From assembly GCA_947629845.1 (NCBI GenBank), contig CANRFD010000048.1, positions 1-9,241 of the forward strand: a stretch of 9,241 bases of DNA. The letters run 5' to 3'. The translations under genes were made by a program, and so were the position numbers. Below are positions 6,411 through 9,241 of the stretch, piece after piece. This DNA is from an uncultured Clostridia bacterium (GTDB lineage Bacteria > Bacillota > Clostridia > Christensenellales > Borkfalkiaceae). The number at the start of each line of letters is the position of its first letter. Position 1 is the first letter of the stretch. The notes under the pieces were generated by a model that made no database searches, had not been told where the DNA came from, and saw only the letters and a program-made list of their open reading frames with translations.

Positions 6411-6440
6411 CAATATGCGGAGGAAGCGGTATTTTTATGC
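6411..6440 (-). promoter_or_regulatory. Candidate sigma-G-type promoter of spoVT
   Basis: On the minus strand GCATA (6436-6440) fits the sigma-G -35 pattern GHATR. After exactly 18 bases, CATATTG (6411-6417) matches six of seven positions of the -10 pattern CATWHTA. B. subtilis spoVT is known to be sigma-G dependent. The start site would fall near 6404, leaving only a very short leader before the GGAGG at 6397-6401, which tempers confidence. A run of nine G residues (6445-6453) lies just upstream. Confidence 0.42.
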
Positions 6441-6476
6441 GCGCGGGGGGGGGACGCGGTGGACAGGTGAGGCAGA

Positions 6477-6548
6477 ATAAAAATAAGGATATGTTTCAAC
6501 ACGCCCGCCGAAAGGACATCGGCGGGCGGCTCAACATGACGTAATTAT
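6477..6548 (+). repeat. Right-half fragment of repeat element M
   Basis: Matches the right half of the element at 6623-6784: AATAAGGAYATGTTTCRACA, a perfect 10-bp stem (6502-6511 with 6519-6528, 7-base loop) and the terminal TGACGTAAT at 6536-6544. No left terminal repeat is present on its other side, which runs directly into the spoVT promoter region. Confidence 0.8.
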
Positions 6549-6606
6549 GGGGCGAAACCCCACCCCCGTCCCTACGGGACACCCCCTCCCGAGGAGGGGG
6601 CAAGAG
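6549..6606 (+). repeat. R2 palindromic repeat, intergenic copy
   Basis: Three consecutive hairpins: GGGG-CGAAA-CCCC (6549-6561), GTCCC-TAC-GGGAC (6568-6580) and CCCCCTCC-CGA-GGAGGGGG (6582-6600). Nearly identical to the copy at 5495-5552. It lies between the partial element M copy at 6477-6548 and the complete one starting at 6623. Confidence 0.82.
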
Positions 6607-6622
6607 ACGACAGTGCAATATG

Positions 6623-6784
6623 ATTACGTCATCCTGCCCCGCGCGCACGTATTATGCCGTCGAAGCGCGGCACGAGGAGCGTAGCGACGAAGTAGCTCTG
6701 TCGGGGGATGTCCGCATTATAATAAGGACATGTTTCGACACGCCCGCCGAAAGGACATCGGCGGGCGGCTCAACATGACGTAAT
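6623..6784 (+). repeat. Repeat element M, complete copy (MITE-like)
   Basis: A non-coding element of about 162 bp bounded by perfect 9-bp terminal inverted repeats, ATTACGTCA (6623-6631) and TGACGTAAT (6776-6784). The complementarity continues imperfectly outward and inward. Inside are a GCGCGC-rich left half with GCACGAGGAGCGTAGCGACG, a TATAAT-containing centre, and a right half with a perfect 10-bp stem (6741-6750 with 6758-6767). A second full copy is at 8161-8324, with partial copies at 6477 and 5572. There is no transposase; it could only move in trans. Confidence 0.82.
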
Positions 6785-6787
6785 TTG

Positions 6788-6868
6788 TATGGCGGGGTTT
6801 GGTTTTATGCGCAAGAACCCCTATCCCCCGCTGCGCGGGTACTTCCCCCAGACGGGGGAAGCAAGGGC
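6788..6868 (-). repeat. R1 palindromic repeat at the aminotransferase 3' end
   Basis: Begins TATGGCGGGGTTTGGTTTTA on the plus strand, followed by AAGAACCCCTATCCCCCGC, stem CCCGC-TGC-GCGGG, and stem CTTCCCCC with GGGGGAAG ending GCAAGGG. It stops within about ten bases of the aminotransferase stop codon (6875-6877), so on the minus strand it forms the immediate 3' untranslated hairpins of that gene. Confidence 0.82.
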
Positions 6869-6874
6869 GGGGCG

Positions 6875-8053
6875 TTATGAGAAGAGGGAGCGGAGGGTGC
6901 GGAAGGCGGGGAGGCTGCGGGTGATGACGTCCCTTGAGACGCAGTACGAGATGCGGACGTACCCCTTCACCCCGAAACTTTCGGACGGGACGATGAGCAC
7001 CTCGTGCCGCTTCGCCAGCTCGGAAAATTCCCGCGCGTCTCCGTTGGGCGCCTTGACAAACAGGTAAAACGCCCCCTCGGGCGGCGCGCACTCGTAGCCG
7101 TACGATGTGAGCGCGTTGTACAACATGTCTCTGTTCTCCCTGTACTTTTCGAGGTCGGACGTCGTTCCGATGCACGCGGCGACGACCCGCTGGAACAGGG
7201 CGGGGGCGCACACGAAGCCCAAACTTCTGCCCGCGCCGCACACCGCATTGAATAGCGTTTGTGCGTTTTCGCAGCCGGGAGAGACGGCGATGTAGCCGAT
7301 GCGCTCGCCCGCGAGCGAGAGCGATTTCGACCAGGAATAGCAGACGACGGTGTTTTTGTACAGCTTGGGAAGGTACGGGGGCGCGGCGCCGTAGCACAGT
7401 TCGCGGTAGGGCTCGTCGGAGATGAGAACGATGGGCGAGCGGGCTTTTTCGCTCTTCCGCACGAGAAGGGATGCGAGGGCGCGCATCTCCCCCTCCGTGT
7501 AGACGGCGCCCGACGGGTTGTTGGGGGAATTGACGATGACCGCCTTGGTGCGGGGCGTGATCGCCCTCTCCAGCGCGGCGAGGTCGGGGCGGAAGGCGGC
7601 GTCCGTTTGGACGACGACGGGCTTGCCGCCCGCGCTCTCTATGAACACGAGATATTCGGGGAAAAAGGGCGCGAGGACGACAACTTCGTCCCCATCCTCG
7701 CAGAGTGCGGCGAGCGTTACGGTGAGAGACGCCGCGGCGCCGCACGTCATGTAGATGAGCGAGGCGTCTGCGGGCGCGTGAAAGGCGTTGCGGATGTGGG
7801 CTGCGACCGCTTCACGCGCTTCGGCGCTTCCCGCCGCCGACGTGTAGCCGTGCAGGGCCTCCGCGGGGGTCTCGCGGACGAGGCGGACGATCTCCTCCCC
7901 CACCCTTCCGGGGGCGGGAATGTTGGGGTTGCCGAGGGAAAAATCAAAGACGTTCTCCGCGCCGATCTCCGACTTGCGGCGGTTGCCGTACTCGAAGAGC
8001 TCGCGGATGACCGAGCGCTCCTCGCCCAATTTTTGCATGCGTTTGTTGAACAT
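6875..8053 (-). CDS. Pyridoxal-phosphate-dependent aminotransferase, class I/II (fold type I)
   Basis: Cytosolic PLP enzyme that transfers amino groups between amino acids and 2-oxo acids. The 392-residue protein spans the normal family length and has the expected features in order: FSLGNPNIPAP at 38-48, HGYTSAAG near 68-75 (substrate and cofactor region), NSPNNPSGAVY at 175-185, SDEPYREL at 212-219 (Asp213 predicted to hold the PLP ring nitrogen), YSWSKSLSLAGERIGY at 239-254 with predicted Schiff-base Lys243, and YVRISY at 365-370 with carboxylate-binding Arg367. The start at 8053 follows AAGGAG (8060-8065) at six bases; the frame is open further upstream, but that part is only repeat sequence. 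The fold resembles aspartate/aromatic aminotransferases; the substrate cannot be told from sequence. It appears to be a single-gene unit, flanked by repeats on both sides. Confidence 0.93.
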   Translation of the reverse strand: MFNKRMQKLGEERSVIRELFEYGNRRKSEIGAENVFDFSLGNPNIPAPGRVGEEIVRLVRETPAEALHGYTSAAGSAEAREAVAAHIRNAFHAPADASLIYMTCGAAASLTVTLAALCEDGDEVVVLAPFFPEYLVFIESAGGKPVVVQTDAAFRPDLAALERAITPRTKAVIVNSPNNPSGAVYTEGEMRALASLLVRKSEKARSPIVLISDEPYRELCYGAAPPYLPKLYKNTVVCYSWSKSLSLAGERIGYIAVSPGCENAQTLFNAVCGAGRSLGFVCAPALFQRVVAACIGTTSDLEKYRENRDMLYNALTSYGYECAPPEGAFYLFVKAPNGDAREFSELAKRHEVLIVPSESFGVKGYVRISYCVSRDVITRSLPAFRTLRSLFS

Positions 8054-8096
8054 AGGAAACTCCTTGGCGCGGATGGGGTTTGGCTTGGGGGAAAGA

Positions 8097-8132
8097 TCTC
8101 CTCCGTTCCTGCGGAACGTCGAGATGAGGAGA
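8097..8132. repeat. Imperfect inverted repeat upstream of the aminotransferase
   Basis: CGTTCC (8104-8109) pairs with GGAACG (8113-8118) around a TGC loop, and TCTCCTC (8097-8103) pairs with GAGGAGA (8126-8132) across a 7-base bulge. It sits in the leader region of the aminotransferase and is followed by a run of nine G residues (8134-8142). I see no clear sigma-A promoter nearby. Confidence 0.5.
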
Positions 8133-8160
8133 CGGGGGGGGGATGCAGACCCGCAATACA

Positions 8161-8324
8161 ATTACGTCACCCTGAGCCGCGCGCACGTATTATGCCGTCG
8201 AAGCGCGGCACGAGGAGCATAGCGACGAAGTAGCCGCCGCTGCCCTTGCGGCGTGTCGAAGGGTGTCCGCATTATAATAAGGTCATGTTTCGACTGCGCT
8301 ACGCTCCGCTCAACATGACGTGAT
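8161..8324 (+). repeat. Repeat element M, second complete copy with altered right half
   Basis: Left terminal repeat ATTACGTCA (8161-8169), right TGACGTGAT (8316-8324, one mismatch). The left half is nearly identical to the 6623 copy (GCGCGCACGTATTATGCCGT, then GCGCGGCACGAGGAGCATAG). In the right half the long GC stem is replaced by GCGCTACGCTCCGCT between CATGTT and AACATG arms. Outer complementarity (CCCGCAATACA against TGTATGGCGGG in the sister copy) suggests the true ends lie about 10 bases further out. Confidence 0.8.
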
Positions 8325-8326
8325 TT

Positions 8327-8430
8327 TATGGCGGGGTTTGGTTTTATGCGCAAAGAACCCATATCCCCCGCTACGCGGGCACTTCAGCACAAGGCACGCC
8401 TACGGCGCCCTTTGCAAAAGGGGAAGCAAG
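8327..8430 (-). repeat. R1 repeat with a 30-bp nested insertion
   Basis: Identical over 59 bases (8327-8385) to the copy starting at 8528, 201 bp away. In place of the simple CTTCCCC...GGGGAAG hairpin, about 30 bases (8386-8415, itself an imperfect hairpin AAGGCACGCCTACGGCGCCC) interrupt the stem before the right arm GGGGAAGCAAGG resumes. Confidence 0.75.
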
Positions 8431-8438
8431 GGGACGGG

Positions 8439-8524
8439 TTGTCATTTCGACCAAGCCGCATAAGCGGCGCGTGGAGAAATCTCAAAATAAGGTAGAGATG
8501 TCTCGACGGAGCTCGACATGACAA
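8439..8524. repeat. Repeat element S, 86-bp MITE-like palindrome
   Basis: Terminal arms TTGTCATTTCGA (8439-8450) and TCGACATGACAA (8513-8524) are inverted with one mismatch. An inner pair, GAGAAATCTC and GAGATGTCTC, is inverted with one mismatch. It resembles the small GTCATTTCGA-ended palindromes scattered in many bacterial genomes and differs from element M. It sits exactly between the two 59-base R1 repeats. Confidence 0.72.
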
Positions 8525-8527
8525 ATA

Positions 8528-8604
8528 TATGGCGGGGTTTGGTTTTATGCGCAAAGAACCCATATCCCCCGCTACGCGGGCACTTCTCCCAAAAGGCGGG
8601 GCAA
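8528..8604 (-). repeat. R1 repeat directly after the uvrA stop codon
   Basis: Carries the same 59 bases as 8327-8385 (TATGGCGGGGTTTGGTTTTA onward) with stem CCCGC-TAC-GCGGG, then a degraded second stem (CTTCTCCC...GGCGGGGCAAAA). It ends two bases from the uvrA TGA (8607-8609), so it would form the first structure of the uvrA 3' untranslated region. Confidence 0.78.
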
Positions 8605-8606
8605 AA

Positions 8607-9241
8607 TCACAGGATGGGGCGGAGGAATTGGCCGGTGTAGCTGTTTTCGCAGGCGGCGACTTCCTCGGGCGTGCCCGTGGTGACGACCGTGCCGCCGCCG
8701 TCGCCCCCCTCGGGGCCTAAATCGATGATGTGATCGGCCACCTTGATGACGTCTAAATTGTGTTCGATGACGAGCACGGTGTTTCCGCCGTCGCGGAGGC
8801 GCAACAAAATGTTGACGAGCTTTTCCACATCGTAGCTCGAGAGGCCCGTCGTCGGCTCGTCCAGAATGTAGAACGTCTTGCCCGTGGAGCGTTTGGAGAG
8901 CTCGGTTGCGAGCTTGACGCGCTGCGCCTCGCCGCCCGAGAGCGTGGTGGCGCTCTGCCCCAACTTGATGTAGCCCAGCCCCACTTCGTTGAGCGTGGAC
9001 AGCTTGTTGTAGATGGACGGGATGCTCTTGAAAAATTCGCAGGCCTCCTCCACCGTCATTTCGAGGACGTCGGAGATGGTCTTACCCTTGTACTTTACCT
9101 CGAGCGTCTCGCGGTTGTAGCGTTTGCCGCCGCAGACCTCGCAGGGGACGTAGACATCGGGCAGGAAGTGCATCTCGATCTTCATGATGCCGTCGCCCTC
9201 GCAGTTTTCGCACCGCCCGCCCGCGACGTTGAAGGAGAACC
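8607..9241 (-). CDS. uvrA: Excinuclease ABC subunit A, C-terminal 210 residues (5' end beyond window)
   Basis: UvrA is the damage-sensing ABC ATPase of nucleotide excision repair, which loads UvrB onto lesions. The visible part begins FSFNVAGGRCENCEGDGI and includes the C-terminal zinc finger (CENC, then 20 residues later CEVC), the second ABC signature TTLSGGEAQRVKLATEL, Walker B FYILDEPTTGL and the switch region VLVIEHNLDVI, ending GQFLRPIL at TGA 8607-8609. All match UvrA strongly. One oddity: the D-loop reads TTGLSSYDVEKL where most UvrA proteins have TTGLH. The reading frame is intact. The R1 repeat begins two bases after the stop codon; no independent terminator with a T-tract is visible. 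Confidence 0.97.
   Translation of the reverse strand, partial: FSFNVAGGRCENCEGDGIMKIEMHFLPDVYVPCEVCGGKRYNRETLEVKYKGKTISDVLEMTVEEACEFFKSIPSIYNKLSTLNEVGLGYIKLGQSATTLSGGEAQRVKLATELSKRSTGKTFYILDEPTTGLSSYDVEKLVNILLRLRDGGNTVLVIEHNLDVIKVADHIIDLGPEGGDGGGTVVTTGTPEEVAACENSYTGQFLRPIL

Noticed and set aside
6390..6413. Eight-residue N-terminal extension of SpoVT (MKVFGGFF)
   Set aside because: It would translate through the GGAGG ribosome binding site, and SpoVT homologs begin MKATGIVRRI.
6477..6868. CRISPR array suggested by recurring palindromes
   Set aside because: Repeats are of several kinds, unequal length and irregular spacing, with no unique spacers and no cas genes.
8274..8279. TATAAT inside element M as a promoter for flanking genes
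   Set aside because: The hexamer is present, but no acceptable -35 box lies at 16-18 bases on the minus strand that I checked.
8054..8606. tRNA or riboswitch in the hairpin-rich gap
   Set aside because: No cloverleaf, CCA-proximal arm or known aptamer core is visible; the structure is explained by R1, M and S repeats.
8529..8720. Short plus-strand frames beginning MAGFGFMRK (also at 6789-7067)
   Set aside because: Their shared start comes from the R1 repeat, and they run into antisense of uvrA and the aminotransferase gene with no ribosome binding site.

Overview
The window is GC-rich (about 60% by eye) bacterial chromosome. Every protein-coding gene I can support lies on the minus strand. 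SpoVT, a SpoVB/YabM-type membrane protein and a YabN-type methylase-MazG fusion occur in the same order as in Bacillus subtilis (spoVT-yabM-yabN). Together with strong AGGAGG-type ribosome binding sites, this points to an endospore-forming (or spore-gene-bearing) Firmicute, most likely a GC-rich member of the Clostridia. No species can be named from the sequence alone.

In transcription order (right to left) the layout is: (1) the C-terminal 210 codons of uvrA at the right edge; (2) about 550 bp packed with dispersed palindromic repeats; (3) a class I/II PLP-dependent aminotransferase; (4) about 485 bp of further repeats leading to a candidate sporulation-type promoter; (5) spoVT; (6) about 360 bp of repeats and hairpins; (7) a compact, overlapping cluster of SpoVB/YabM-like flippase, methylase-MazG, tRNA-dihydrouridine synthase and an 86-residue unknown protein; (8) a rho-independent terminator overlapping the gyrB promoter; (9) the first 434 codons of gyrB, running off the left edge. 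The genes serve sporulation control, envelope precursor transport, nucleotide housekeeping, tRNA modification and DNA topology or repair.

The most notable content is the repeats. At least four kinds of short palindromic, MITE-like or REP-like modules (called here R1, R2, element M and element S) fill all three long gaps. One R1+R2 composite sits in frame inside the dihydrouridine synthase gene and adds about 54 residues between a conserved helix and the strand leading to the active site. This resembles the Rickettsia palindromic elements that insert into open reading frames. Other copies directly abut the stop codons of uvrA and the aminotransferase, and one abuts the flippase start codon, which has no visible ribosome binding site. 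The flippase reading frame also runs 146 bp into mazG with an out-of-family basic tail, while the neighbouring frame stops at a normal ATGA junction, suggesting a lost stop or a frameshift.
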